A DNA stretch of 64,000 bases from Phaseolus vulgaris. Its lineage: Eukaryota > Streptophyta > Magnoliopsida > Fabales > Fabaceae. The notes under the pieces were generated by a model, which saw nothing but the letters and a program-made list of their open reading frames with translations, was not told where the DNA came from and ran no database searches. How positions within the stretch are numbered: the stretch's first letter is position 1; each line of letters opens with the position of its first letter. The stretch is from the NCBI RefSeq assembly GCF_000499845.2, contig NC_023754.2:25458611-25522610 (forward strand), read 5' to 3'. The position numbers and the translations under genes were made by a program. Below are positions 38,101 to 50,190 of the stretch, piece after piece.

Positions 38101-41100
38101 TCTTTTACTTTTTTATTGTAGAAGTGTTTAGGAATAATAGGTGTCTACTCATTTCACTCCTAAAATCTGATGTTGTGTTGGTGTCAAAGTAGGCTAATTG
38201 AGACTCTGCTGTGCATGTCACTCCAGTCTCTGTTTAGGCTAAAGTAGGGGTCCCAAGTTCATTTGATCTCAAAAGAGGCCCCTTAGTCACCACTTCAGAA
38301 CATTTGAAAAGATCACGCTCTGCCACTTGATTGGGGTGGAGAACATAGACCTTTTACAAATCTTTTAACTCTTTATGGTATAAATCAAAAACTCATTTGT
38401 CCTCATACACATCATCAAAATGGCGTTGTTGAGAGGTAACATAGGCACATTGTTGATTTGTTCTATGATCCTACCTTATACCGCTAGGTGGTAGGTGCTT
38501 TACAATATGTCACACTTACTAGGAACAAAGTCTGTCAACTCATGGCCAAACTACTTGATTCTTACTGGGCGATGGTGAAACGCATATTACGGTATCTAAA
38601 AGGTACTTTGTTTCATGGATTGCACTTTCGACCTGCATCTCGTGATCATCCTTTATCCTTAAAGGCCTTTTGTGATGTTGATTGGGTATCAGATTTAGAT
38701 GATAGACGTTCTACTTCAAGAGCAGACATTCTTCTTGGTCCTAATTTGATATCTTGTGATCTCAAAAACAGCAAGTTACTATGCGCTCTAGTATTGAGGA
38801 AGAATATAAAAGTTTGGCTCAAACTTCTAATGAACTATCATGTTTTTCTACACTGCTTACAGAACTGCAGATCCCTACACTACTTTAGTTCTTCTATGTG
38901 ACATTCAAGTGTTATGACCATTGCTCACAATCTAGTTTTTCAAAATCGCACTAAACACATGGAGATTGATGCTTTCTTTGTGTGAGAAAAGCTTATGACC
39001 AAGAAACTCGGGATCTATCATATTCCTGCTCTTGATTAGTGGCCGGATGTACTAACGATGCCTCTATATTCAACTCAATTTACTTTTCTTCGAAGCAAAC
39101 TCAATGTGAAGAATTTTTCTTCTGAAAAATCTTCTACTTGAGTTTGAAGGGTGGTGTTAGCAGAAATAAGTCAGTTAGTTTGTACAGTTGTCCAGTTGTC
39201 TGTTTGTACAACTGTCATTCTGTTGCAGCTGTTAGCTATTGCTAAATGGTGCTTAGTAGTAGTTACATTACACTAGTGAAACGGTCCGGTCCTAACCGGT
39301 AGCACACAAGTGCCAAGCAGTGCAGAGTCTATAGATACTTGTTGTACTCCTATTATCATTCGTACTACGATTTAATAAAATTTCATCAGTTCAGTTTCTT
39401 TAAGAGGATTCAAGCAAACTCACAGGTAACTTCTTATACCATCCCTACATTTTTAATTTACACATGGATTTTAAATAAATTATTTATCAAGTTATTAATC
39501 AAATCTTAATTCAAACACAGCATAAAAAGTAATAAATTAGAAAATTATTAAAAGTAAAGGACTATATTACATTTTACAAAATAAAATTATCATCTTGAGT
39601 CGTTACTAATGTTAGGAAAGAGTTCAAAAATACACTTGTTGAAAATAGTATGTCCGGGGAAGATAGTGAGTTCACTCAACATGGTATATATGTTCTCTGT
39701 TTCTTAACCAAGTGGTATGGAGTTTAAACCTTGTTGCCCTTATATATATGGTAATAATTAAAATTTTATTGAATAAGCTTTTAGGATAACTAGTTCATGA
39801 CGTGGAAAATTTTAGTACAAGGTATATGTGGTGTGTACACTGTCCATGCTTCAAGCCTCAAAAGGGCTTGATAGAAATGTAATTTGAAAAACCATTTATC
39901 TACTTTCATCTAACAACTTGAGGTTTGGAACGATTAGTTAATGATTACTAAAATAATCAAATACAGGGTGAACGTTAGAGAAATTGACAAATTTAAGGCA
40001 GCACTTACAGTTGTAGCCTTGTCAGCATATTGCATAGCTTTTCCAATGAAATGGGCTCCAAATTCAAGGTTATGAATAGTGAAGACAAGTCGTGCTTTAC
40101 TAAGACCATAATGTGCATAATTGTCTTTAAATATCCATGCAACCGGAGCACTTGACCAATCATGACAGTGGATGATATCCTGCCCATTTACTAGAGCCAA
40201 TTAAAATACATCCTTGGTGACATTGTTAAACCTGAGTCACTAGCTTTATTTAAATGGTATGTTAAATAAATTTGAAAGAGAAATATATATCCCAAATAGG
40301 AAATCTGATCACTTGGAAAGGTGCTGATAATATTTTTGGTTGTTTTATGCATAGAACCTTAGTTACGATTACACAAATGCATGGAATTACACAAGGCAGG
40401 CATATAATGTTTTTAGGTCAAGTGGGATTACACAAATGCATGCAAATTGCATTTACCCAAAAAAGAAGTAAGGACAAGAATATCTTGCCACTGTTCTAGT
40501 TTTAACCACTCTCAAGTCTCAAATGAAAAACTGCTTGCATATCATGTTTTTGGTTCAGGTGGGTTATGAGAAAATGAGTTAGCACACAGCATCCAAGAAT
40601 AATAGACACTTCTTCATTCACTCTTACACAAAGGAAAGGAAATGTTAATTGGAAGTTAAGAAATTGACATATTTTAATGAAAAATAAAATAAAATAAAAT
40701 AAAATGAAAAGTTTAGTCACTAGTACGATATTTCTTACAGGATGAAATCCATTTTGGAGTAGAAACTCAAGAGCAGCATGACAAAAGAAACCAAATCTCT
40801 CTGCATCATTCCCACGACCATAAACACAGCCAACCTGAAAGAACCTGCAGCCAAGAATATTCATATGTAAAGCTCGCTACAATTTGTGAAACATTTGAAA
40901 GTTTTCAGGTCAGCTTAATTGCAGCAAAGAGTAAAAATGAGGTTACCCAAAATAAAAGAAAAAATATCTTTAGATAATTACAATGAAAATATAGTTTAGC
41001 CCTCACTGTCAAACATAATACAGCTAACAACTATCAATTCAATCTGTTGAATTTATATACTTAATAAACGTGATATATACAACTGGAGAGATCAACTAAT

Positions 41101-44100
41101 TTCTTTCACCTATGCGATTTTCTTCTGTCTCGTCCAAAGGCTTATTTTACAAATAATATACAATATCTTTTAAAGGTACAGAAAGGATTTTCTGTTCTCT
41201 TGACAAAGTGGTGACAGATTTGATCTAATCCTTAATTTGAATTCATCAAAACAGTTTGACAGAAATAAATCTGTGGTTGACATTCAAATATAATTTGGGT
41301 TAAGATTTGAAAGAGAAAAACTTGGATTTTACAAATTTATCCTAGTATTGTACAAATTTGGGTTTAACAACTTTAGCCAACCCATCTTCATGCTACTGAG
41401 AAATACTTTGATCTCGTGTTTGGTACTAAGTGCTTCATAAACATGTAGAAAACCTAGCCAGAAAGTTGATTACATGTGCCTGACCACCACCTTTACTTCT
41501 CAAGCCCTAAAAAACTCTGATACCTTTCAGCCACCTCCGGTGATGACCAATCAACTGATAGGGTCCAGAGAGTTAGAATAAAGGAACTTAATTTAAAAAG
41601 TAGTATTGGGCATTTAATGTATTAGGTGTAGGGAATTAGTTTAAATAGGAGAAGAGTGTAGAAGAGGGGAAGGTGGAAGGAGAATCTTCTCCTTAGGTAC
41701 TTAGTTTGTAATTAAAAAAAAAAAACTTCCAATAATTCTTTCTTCTTCTCTTACTATGTTTTTCTTTTATCCCTGAACAAAATTGTGTCCGAAAGAATCA
41801 AAGCCTTTAAGATTGCCATCAAGAAATTTGATTATAATACTGTTGAAGTTCAATTATGTGAATAGAGCTACCATAAACTTTGCCTGCGATCTAAACAGAC
41901 ATATTTTTCTAACCTAGAAAGTTGATGTGAAAATCGTATTTTCCAAAATAAAATAGGAGGCTCAGATATAAGAAACAGTTAATTGACACACATTAGAGAG
42001 CAAATTGGAGAACCAGCACATTTACCCATTTTGAGGCTCCAAAAAATAGACAGAGAGACCTTCAACTTTTCCATGCCATACTTTTATGTCAGTCCCTGCC
42101 CATAAATAGTTCTTCTGACATTCAAAGTCCTTTATCTGCATTACAAGCCACACATTTAGTAGCTAGTAATAACAGTAACTAAAATACATAAACACAAAAA
42201 GTACATTTTCCTAGACATATATGTCTTCTAAGATATCCACTGATGCAAATGCTCAATGGGAAGAAGCCGAAGGAACCCAAACAATATTGGTGTCCCGCCT
42301 TCTCTCTATTATCGATCAGTTTCATATTGAATAGCAAACTATATCATTGGAAGCATTATTATAACGCCATGTTGTATCCATAGGGACTTGAGGACATAAC
42401 AGAATTTTTTTGAATGAAGTTGGAATAGACATTATTTATCCAATGCAGAGTATAAGATGTAAAATAAGTACCACAGCAACAGGAAGAGAAAAAAAACTTA
42501 CATTGCTAAGGTTCAAGCAATCATACTTTGGAAGAATGATGTCCACATTGTGATTTAAATCCTGAACAGCCCGGGATAGACTAGTAACAACATCACCAAG
42601 GCCCCCAACCTGCCAAAAATTAATACCATCAGAAACAGACAAATGTGTTAAATTTATTCACAAATATCCTCTGCATAACATAGTAATAAATAACAATCTT
42701 TTTCTGAACAAAATTTGCAATAACAACTGATTAATGGAAACAGATACCCTTCATAAGTACCCTAGCTACATCCTAATGCTTACACATTTTAATAAAGAGG
42801 AGAAACATTTTTTTTTCTAGATGTTCAATAATTCTCTTTTCAATCGCTAATAAAATAATACACTTAGGGAGGTATTTTACAATCCTCTTTCTTTATTCTA
42901 CAAAGATACGAAGGGGGAAAAGAAAATAATCAGAGAAGTTTGATTATTAACAAGACTTCCCCCAATGACACTTAAGACAATAAAGATTACAAAAGTGGAA
43001 AGACTAAATAGAGAGAGAGAAAAGTACTGACTGCCAAATACAATTGTTCTTAATAAATGTTTTTTAGTATATGCCAAAAATAAATGTTCTTAATAAATCA
43101 TAACTTTTTTATGGTATTCGCTCAAGAAATATTTCTAACAAACCATATATTTAAGGAATGTTAAATGCTACCCTTAAACCTGCTATAGTTCAGATAAAAA
43201 TTAAACCATTTTTTTCCCTTCACCCATGAAAAAGAGTATGCTAATTTTCCAGCCCTACAAATTCCACTTTCAATATTGAAAGCGTAAAGAAATTGCAACT
43301 GATTTTTTTAATTTATTTTATGAAAACAACACCAAAAAAGTAACTGCTACCATGTTGGGAATGAATCCTCCAGTGTTAAATTTTCATACGACTTTTTCAT
43401 GTGGAAATTGTGTCTATCTCTTCATAAAAGTTCACAAATATTAATAATAAGGGTTGACATATCCAAAATTTCCATTAGACAAAGTCATGTGAACATTCAA
43501 CACAGGAGAGTTCAATCTGGCCATACCATAACACATGAGAAAAAGTAAAATTCCTTCACTTTAATTTCCTGAAATTTTCCAGCCTTGGAAATAAAAGTGT
43601 CTGCAGAGACATGTCAATAAATTTAAGAAAATATACACGGAATGAGTTAGCTCACTTTTGCAATTGGGGCCATCTCCACAGCAATATGGACTATATGCAA
43701 AGGTGGTTCCTTTACAATACCTCCAAAAACTGGTATGTGATAATCCATTCCTAATTTGTTATCAAAAACTCCACCATGTTCGCTCTCAGAGAATACAAAG
43801 TCCATCTTGTATGCATCCAATGGAACCTTAACTGCAGAAACACAATCATTTAACTTTTTCAGGGCCAATGTCTTTTTCCCTGGAGAGAACAAAGTGATTA
43901 TACCCTTGATGAAGTTGCATAATACCAACTTTACAAAACTCAAATGAAATTCTCCATCTTAAAAATCTTATGACACAAGATCCATGGACATTGAATCTAA
44001 ACACAAACCACAAGTGACACATTAGAAACTCCTAGCAGCTTTCTCTATAAAATTTAGTACAATAAAAACTCGGCGTTAGGACACACAAAGTGTAATGGTG

Positions 44101-47100
44101 CTAAAAAAATCACTTTTAATAGAAAAATATCTGCATCCTTATATTTATCTCTGATATACGCAGTAGCATATTGAATTTATTTATTTTTGCATAAATCCAT
44201 ATTTAATTGAATCCACTGGCTCAGGAAACCCATTGCCTCTCCTTGTGTCCTGTAGTGTTATTCAAGTAGTAGTATCCGTGAACACAGAGATTGATAGCAG
44301 AACAATGCACTCAATATAAAGACAAGTAATCTGATAACTTGAATAGCACGTCATATATGTTGAAGCATCAAAAGTGTGGTATTTGTAGGGAAAATCATAT
44401 TTCATAAATAACATCCTTTAACCAAAATCTAAAAAAAATAGAAAATCAAAATTAAGCAACCAAAGAGACATTATATCCTTTATATTGCTAACTGAGGGAA
44501 TAATATGGTCTAGACTATAATCATCTTTCAAATGTAAACTAAGGGAGAGACTCACCAGAGGCTTTGACATGAGTGCCATTCTCTGCAGGTAACATTCTCT
44601 GAGGAGGCAATGAACCATTAGAGTGAGTCCAATGATTAAAAGAACATCTGAACCAAACCTCAGGCTTTCCATTCAGATTTGTGTTGGAGGGGTTATAAAA
44701 TACTGTCACTGTACTCCCTGCTTGAACATCAAGAGGGTCCGTGAATACAATATGCTTTTGAGAAAGCAAAAATCTTTTCAAAGTTTTTTCCTTTGTTTCA
44801 GCTTTCATTTGTGCTATTTTTTCAGCCTGCGAAAAAGGATAAGAACAAATAAACAAGATGAGTATTAGTTTGAATATCTGTTAAAAAAAATGATTTCATA
44901 TATAGGCAAACAGTTATAGGGATCAATCTAGAACTACACTCTTAACAAAAGGTGAACTTTATCCTTCATACCCAAAATTAGAGTATAGAAATATACGATA
45001 CTTTTTTCTGTATAGATTTACAAGAAGTGGTACAAGAAGGAACAGACAACTGAAAAGCTTATTTTTATGATTGAAGCATCTTAGATCACGCCTTAATGTT
45101 ACCATCTGGATGTCATCTCGTGCCAGAACTAACCTTGTGACGCATAGCTTCGTCTCTTAACCTCCTCTCCTCCTGAAATTTTCTGTATAGCAGTTGTTCT
45201 TCTTCAACCCAATACTGTTCATCAGGTGTAACCATAGGGACAATAGCGTGGAAATCTTGTTTACGATTGTTATCATAAATACCTGCCTTTTGAGGTGCAC
45301 CATCAGCGAAGACCCAATCCAAGACAAGAGCTTGGTCAGGTACAATAACTGCATAAAATATAATAATTGATCAAGAAAAGGTGTTGCATTCTTCAAATTA
45401 ATCCTAAAGATAATATCAAGCTTCTATCCGTCTTCTGAACCATAATTCTTTCACTGACTGTCAAACAGTCCTTGACACCTAAAAAGTTTAAAGAGTTGAT
45501 GTCTAAATCCTATTCTAGGACTAAACATCTAATGCTTCGTGAAAGAAATTCATCTCTCTCTGCCTCTTTCTTTCTATCAATCTATGAAATTTCAGCCAAA
45601 TGTAAGATATAGTAGAAATCCTATAATTTAGAAATGGTTGTATAACTTAAAATGTTCAAGATTCAAAATTCTCATCAAGATTTTATGCAAAATAATGGCC
45701 ATAAACACAAATATCCCTGTCCCTTGAATATGCAACCTTTTCATCTATAAATTATATGATGGACATGACAAATATATAAATTAATTTCACTTCATTAGGG
45801 TTTTTCTTGTGGATACAGAAGGTACATAAGAATCATGTGTCTAAATCTCATCTGCAAAGTCACACCATTCACCTAATCAATCACCATATACCACAATATA
45901 TATAGCGTAAGTCCTCCTTCAAACGGCAAACATGTGGCCATTATAAATAAAGAGATGCAAACTCCACCTCCGTCTAGTCACATAATAGCACTTTTTTTTC
46001 TATTCATCATCTTTTTTAATATATAGTAAAAGATTATTTTCGAGGAAATGAAATAACTACAAAGACAAAGCATAGATATGTAAAAGAGCATACCATCAGC
46101 ATACCACCAGTCACCTCCTTTTAAAACAGATTTGACAAGCCTTTCAATGATTGATAATCCATACTTCCAATTATTGTGCCCACCATGAATCCATATTTCA
46201 TTAGCATGTACAAGAGGACCTGAGCTTCTGTTATAATATAATCTGATCAAGTCCTTGCCTTTAAAATCACTAGGTTCAATATACCAAACATTATCAATTG
46301 ATTTTACAGCATTCTTCAACAATTGCGGTAATGTTTCTTGCATTCTCTGAACTTCCACCCTCGCCCGTGACCTGTCCTCTGCCTTTGCAGCTCTGTCTGC
46401 CTCAATTCGCCTTTGCTCTTCAGCTTGTCTTTCCCTTTCAGCTTGCACCCTAGCAAGTTCTTCTAATTCTTTACGTTTCTCATCAAGTAAGAAATTTTCA
46501 AATGCTGATGCATCCATTCCTCCCTCAATGGCTATGCGGAAGTCTTTTTGGTCATTATTGTCATAGACATTTTGTCCGTTGAAGAACACAAAGTCTACCT
46601 GGTAGGCCTCCCTTGGCACGTATAATTGGCACGACCACCAATCTCCCTTGAGACGTGTCTTATTCAACTTAACGGAAAAAGATTTCCACTTCCAATCATT
46701 GAATGCCCCCATGATTAGAATCTGTGGCTCATCACTTAGTGCTGAAAGGCTCTTATTAAGGAAAACTTCTATATCTTGATCAGGTTTAACAACAGGAGGA
46801 TATACAAACAGCTTGGTACCTTGAGAAAGTTTTTCCTCTGCAATCCTCTCTATCTCCTGCTGGCGCTGATTTTCTTCCAACTCTAACTTCAACAGCCGAG
46901 AAGCTTCCTCCTTTATTCTATCATCATTAGCAGTTCTTGATTCCTCAACAGCTTCCTCGGTTATTTCATCAAGAGTATCAGTATTTGTATCTTTAACATT
47001 TTCATCAATTTCTGCACGATCCAACAACCCTTCTTCTGAATCTTCAACAATCCCAACACCTCCATTGTAAGGAATATCCTCTTTTAACTCAAGAACCTCA

Positions 47101-47859
47101 ACATCCTCATCAATTATAGAGATGTTAGGTTGACTGTTCTCAATAACATTCACCGTCTCATCTAACAACAATAATTCCCCCACATCCCCAACGATTTCAT
47201 CAGTTCTATCTATAACCTCAAACCTCACGTCTTCCGAAAATTCAACCCCCCCTTCTTTATCATCATCAAGATTCACATCAACTGTTTGTTTCTTATCCCC
47301 CCCTGAAACCTCACTGACTACAGGAGTTACTGAATCCCCCTTCTTCAATCTTGCATTTCTTTTGCTTGGGACAAAACCCTTTGCAGCAGTGCCTTTTGGC
47401 CTTGTAACTGACACCTTCTTCTGTTGCCTCCTCCGAGAAAAATCTACCAAACCATAAAATTAATAGAAAAGCATATTCATAAATTCGTAATCTTAACACA
47501 ACAAAATAACAAAAAGAAAATAAGATAACTGAAAAACCTGCACTGGCACGGACGAAAGAAGCACCCCAACCTGCTTTGCACGGGGAACACTGAAATCCAA
47601 AAGACAAGGTACACAAACTCTAATATTCACCACCATATTAATCCAATTTAAGAAAAAAAGAAAGTACAAGGCAGAAAGCAGAAAGCAGAAAACATAAAAC
47701 ATATACAGGAGCAAACTGAAAAAACTTAGTAATTACCATGTAACCAATTCCAAACGTTACAGAACGACGGGGTAACACCCCAGGAAACGAGTTCGGCTTC
47801 ACACAACCGCTTCTGTAGGGAAACACGGTTTTGCAGTTTAGTTGCAAAGACATCTCCAT
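35139..47859 (-). CDS. SS3: Starch synthase III, chloroplast/amyloplast (GT5 with three CBM53 domains)
   Basis: Sixteen minus-strand exons: 47859-47737, 47589-47538, 47443-46094, 45348-45134, 44826-44556, 43831-43656, 42609-42502, 42135-42026, 40844-40739, 40179-40009, 37630-37502, 36922-36740, 36248-36117, 36009-35898, 35706-35583, 35274-35139. All introns are GT-AG and all phases agree, giving 1165 aa. It transfers glucose from ADP-glucose to growing glucan chains in plastids. Residues 1 to about 57 look like a transit peptide, followed by an acidic stretch. CBM53 starch-binding domains lie near 275-359, 445-560 and 606-710, with a charged coiled-coil-like helix at 376-428. The GT5 catalytic domain runs from about 713 to the end; the ADP-glucose motif KVGGL is at 729-733 and the C-terminal KTGG at 1077-1080. 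No break or missing motif was seen. The gene name rests on domain order and length. Confidence 0.96.
38465..39424 (+). mobile_element. 5'-truncated Copia remnant in SS3 intron 10, antisense to the gene
   Basis: The frame from about 38470 reads DPTLYR, a stop, then [30 protein letters not shown] and [17 protein letters not shown]. These are the reverse-transcriptase end and RNase H of a Copia polyprotein. Stops and frameshifts follow, while later pieces such as KHMEIDAFF and IYHIPALD still match the family end. A purine-rich tract (GTTTGAAGGGTGG) precedes an LTR starting TGTTAG at 39155 and running to about 39424. The 5' part of the element is missing, and the whole piece lies in the 2.4-kb tenth intron. 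Confidence 0.8.
40681..40705. repeat. (AAAAT)5 microsatellite in SS3 intron 9
   Basis: Five tandem AAAAT units. Confidence 0.85.
41530..41775 (+). other. Possible LTR or retroposon fragment in SS3 intron 8
   Basis: The stretch contains TTTAAATAGGAGAAGAG, a TATA-like region followed by a purine-rich leader, and an A run near 41713. This order resembles an LTR fragment, but no ends or coding parts are visible. Confidence 0.25.
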
Positions 47860-49040
47860 AACCACTCACTTCCAAGAACAACGTTTCGTTCTTTGTTCCT
47901 CTTTTATACGCGCCGTGGTGCGACCATTTGATCAATGCAATTGTGCTAATAATCCAATGACCCAAAATCAATCAACATGCCATTGAATCTGTGCGCCAAA
48001 TCATAAAAAAAGCAAAAAAAAATAAATATATATATTAGTCTATTGTATACAAAACGAGAAACAAATTACGAAAACATAAAGAATGAAAATGAGATGACGA
48101 TGATGATGATACATGTACTTGCAGTAGTTCGGCGATGGTATCAATTGATTTCAGTATCGGAGTTTGAGCCACATATATGACAGTCAAGTGGTGTTGTTTG
48201 TGTGCCTATTTCTTGTTATTTTTTTATAACATTTCTTACTATTTTTGCTCCCCGCAATGCACATAACTCGTTCATGGAAGTAACGACACTTCGAAGATTC
48301 ATCCAACGGTGCAAACTCACTTATATTTGAGTGGTTATTGTATTGTCGAATGTTGGTGTCCAGTGTTCCATGTCTTTTTGTCATTTACGTTAATTATCAA
48401 ACACTGCCAACTAAAAAAAAAAAAACACTTATGTTTCCACAGATTATTTAATTTCTGTATCTTATTATCATTTTGTTTGGACGGTTAGGCAAAGGCTAAG
48501 TGAGATTTTTTAATATTATGTAAAGCTTGTAATTACATGTATAATCTTAATTTAATACTTGTAAGTTGTAACCAGCTATTCCTATTCTAAACTTTCAAGT
48601 TTTCAACTGGAAAACTTAAAATCATCTGAAAACACATTCTAACTGGGAAATGTTTGAGTAATGAATTTTTTTTGTTAATTAAATTAAAGTGAGAAGAGAT
48701 TGATTCGAAGTAGTAGAGTGGAAGATACATGCCAATGAGAATGTGGCAGATGTCAGATGAGAACGCTAGAACAATTTCTTGGTAGGGAAGGTTTGTGTTA
48801 AATTCTTTGTTTGGATCATTGATCTATGGGAAGTTGTAATCATACTCACAGACTTATAATATTAACTTTAAAAGAAATCACGTGAAAGTGTGAGCTAAAA
48901 AATAAAAAGTGAAGTCGGTTTTCCAGCTTTGCTTTCTCTGTCTATCTATGAAGAAATCTCAAAGGAGTTTTTTTTATAAAGGGTTTCTATCTGTTCAATA
49001 AACTTTGTTTTTGTCATTCATGAATCAATTTTTTATATAT
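47860..49040. other. SS3 promoter and 5' flank
   Basis: This holds the upstream region of SS3 on the minus strand, up to the solo LTR. Three short upstream frames (MAC, MLIDFGSLDY, MVAPRRV) lie at 47900-47985 on that strand and matter only if transcription starts upstream of them. A possible 5' UTR intron could end at the CACAG near 47980. No other gene was seen. Confidence 0.4.
47901..47908 (-). promoter_or_regulatory. Candidate TATA box of SS3
   Basis: TATAAAAG on the minus strand, about 45 bases before the start codon. If used, the 5' UTR would be very short (under 25 bases), so a start further upstream is also possible. Confidence 0.35.
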
Positions 49041-49177
49041 TGTTCTTACAACAAGGACCAAGAACACTAAAATTAGGTTGACAAGATTAACTCTTATACA
49101 AATCTTTCGAACTTTGGGCTGGACTCTCTCGGTCTCTTCTCACATTGGGTGCTCTAGACTTCTCCTCAAGGTAGATG

Positions 49178-49695
49178 CTCTCGGCTTCTCTTTCGGCTAA
49201 GTGCTCTCGGCTTCTCCTTCGGCTAAGAGCTCTCGGCTTCTCTTTCGGCTAAGAGCTCTCGGCTTCTCCTTCGGCTAAGAGCTCTCGGCTTCTCCTTCGG
49301 CTAAGAGCTCTCGGCTTCTCCTTCGGCTAAGAGCTCTCGGCTTCTCCTTCGGCTAAGAGCTCTCGGCTTCTCCTTCGGCTAAGAGCTCTCGGCTTCTCCT
49401 TCGGCTAAGAGCTCTCGGCTTCTCCTTCGGCTAAGAGCTCTCGGCTTCGGCTAAGTGCTCTCGGCTTCTCCTTCGGCTAAGAGCTCTCGGCTTCTCCTTC
49501 GGCTAAGAGCTCTCGGCTTCTCCTTCGGCTAAGAGCTCTCGGCTTCGGCTAAGTGCTCTCGGCTTCTCCTTCGGCTAAGAGCTCTCGGCTTCTCCTTCGG
49601 CTAAGAGCTCTCGGCTTCTCCTTCGGCTAAGAGCTCTCGGCTTCTCCTTCACCTAGGTGCTCTCGGCTTTTCCTTCAGCTAGGTGATCTCGGCTT
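49178..49695. repeat. 26-bp tandem array inside the solo LTR, about 20 units
   Basis: The unit is CTCTCGGCTTCTCCTTCGGC followed by TAAGAG. Two units are shortened by internal deletion (near 49441 and 49541), and the edges are degenerate (TTCACCTAGGTG and similar). Confidence 0.9.
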
Positions 49696-49971
49696 CTTCT
49701 CGGGTTGGGCTCTCGGCTTCTTCTCCTCACAGGTGGGTGTGTGTACCTGCAAGGCGCTCCGATGCCAAAGTCAGATATAGTTTTTTGCTTATCAGATCAA
49801 TTGAAATTCTCCTTACCTTTTGAGCTGAACCTCTATTTATAAGGCTCTCTTATTGGGCTTAAGAGTTACTTAGGTCTTTTCTTTTTGCACCTAACATTTT
49901 GAAAACACACACCTGTATATTTGGGCCCATCTTATGGGCTTTGCTATAATCACTAATTTAATTTTACGCAC

Positions 49972-50178
49972 AACCTTTCGGTCGGTCGAGACTTTCGGTT
50001 GACCTTTCGGCCGCACAACCTCTCGGTCGGTCAAGACTTTCAGTTGACCTTTCGGCGTCAGAGCCTCACGGTCGGTCGAGATTTTCAGTTGACCTTTCGG
50101 CGTCGAGACTTTCGGTTGACCTTTCGGCCGTACAACCTTTCGGTCGGTCGAGACTTTCAGTTGACCTTTCGGCCTAGA
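49972..50178. repeat. Irregular CCGAAAGG-rich repeats at the U3 end of the solo LTR
   Basis: Blocks reading GAGACTTTC(G/A)GTTGACCTTT followed by CGGC recur five times, separated by variants of ACAACCTTTCGGTCGGTC. Confidence 0.75.
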
Positions 50179-50190
50179 CAGTACATATAT

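Larger units (their letters stand above)
49041..50185 (-). mobile_element. Solo LTR of a Tat/Retand-type Ty3/gypsy element (1145 bp)
   Basis: On the minus strand it starts TGTACTG and ends GGTCCTTGTTGTAAGAACA, matching the ends TGTACTGG and GGTCCTTGTAAGAACA of the full-length element at 51707-62048. The shared core CTTTGGCATCGGAGC followed by CAGGTAC and CACACCCA is also present. Both flanks carry TATAT (49036-49040 and 50186-50190), a 5-bp target duplication. No internal region remains, so this is a solo LTR produced by LTR-LTR recombination. It also holds two internal tandem arrays. Confidence 0.88.

Noticed and set aside
44418..44672. Extra frames overlapping SS3 exons (for example 44418-44672 and 45157-45396)
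   Set aside because: They are other-frame shadows or intron read-through of verified SS3 exons.
49178..49695. CRISPR-like array
   Set aside because: The 26-bp units follow each other directly without spacers, and this is plant DNA inside an LTR.
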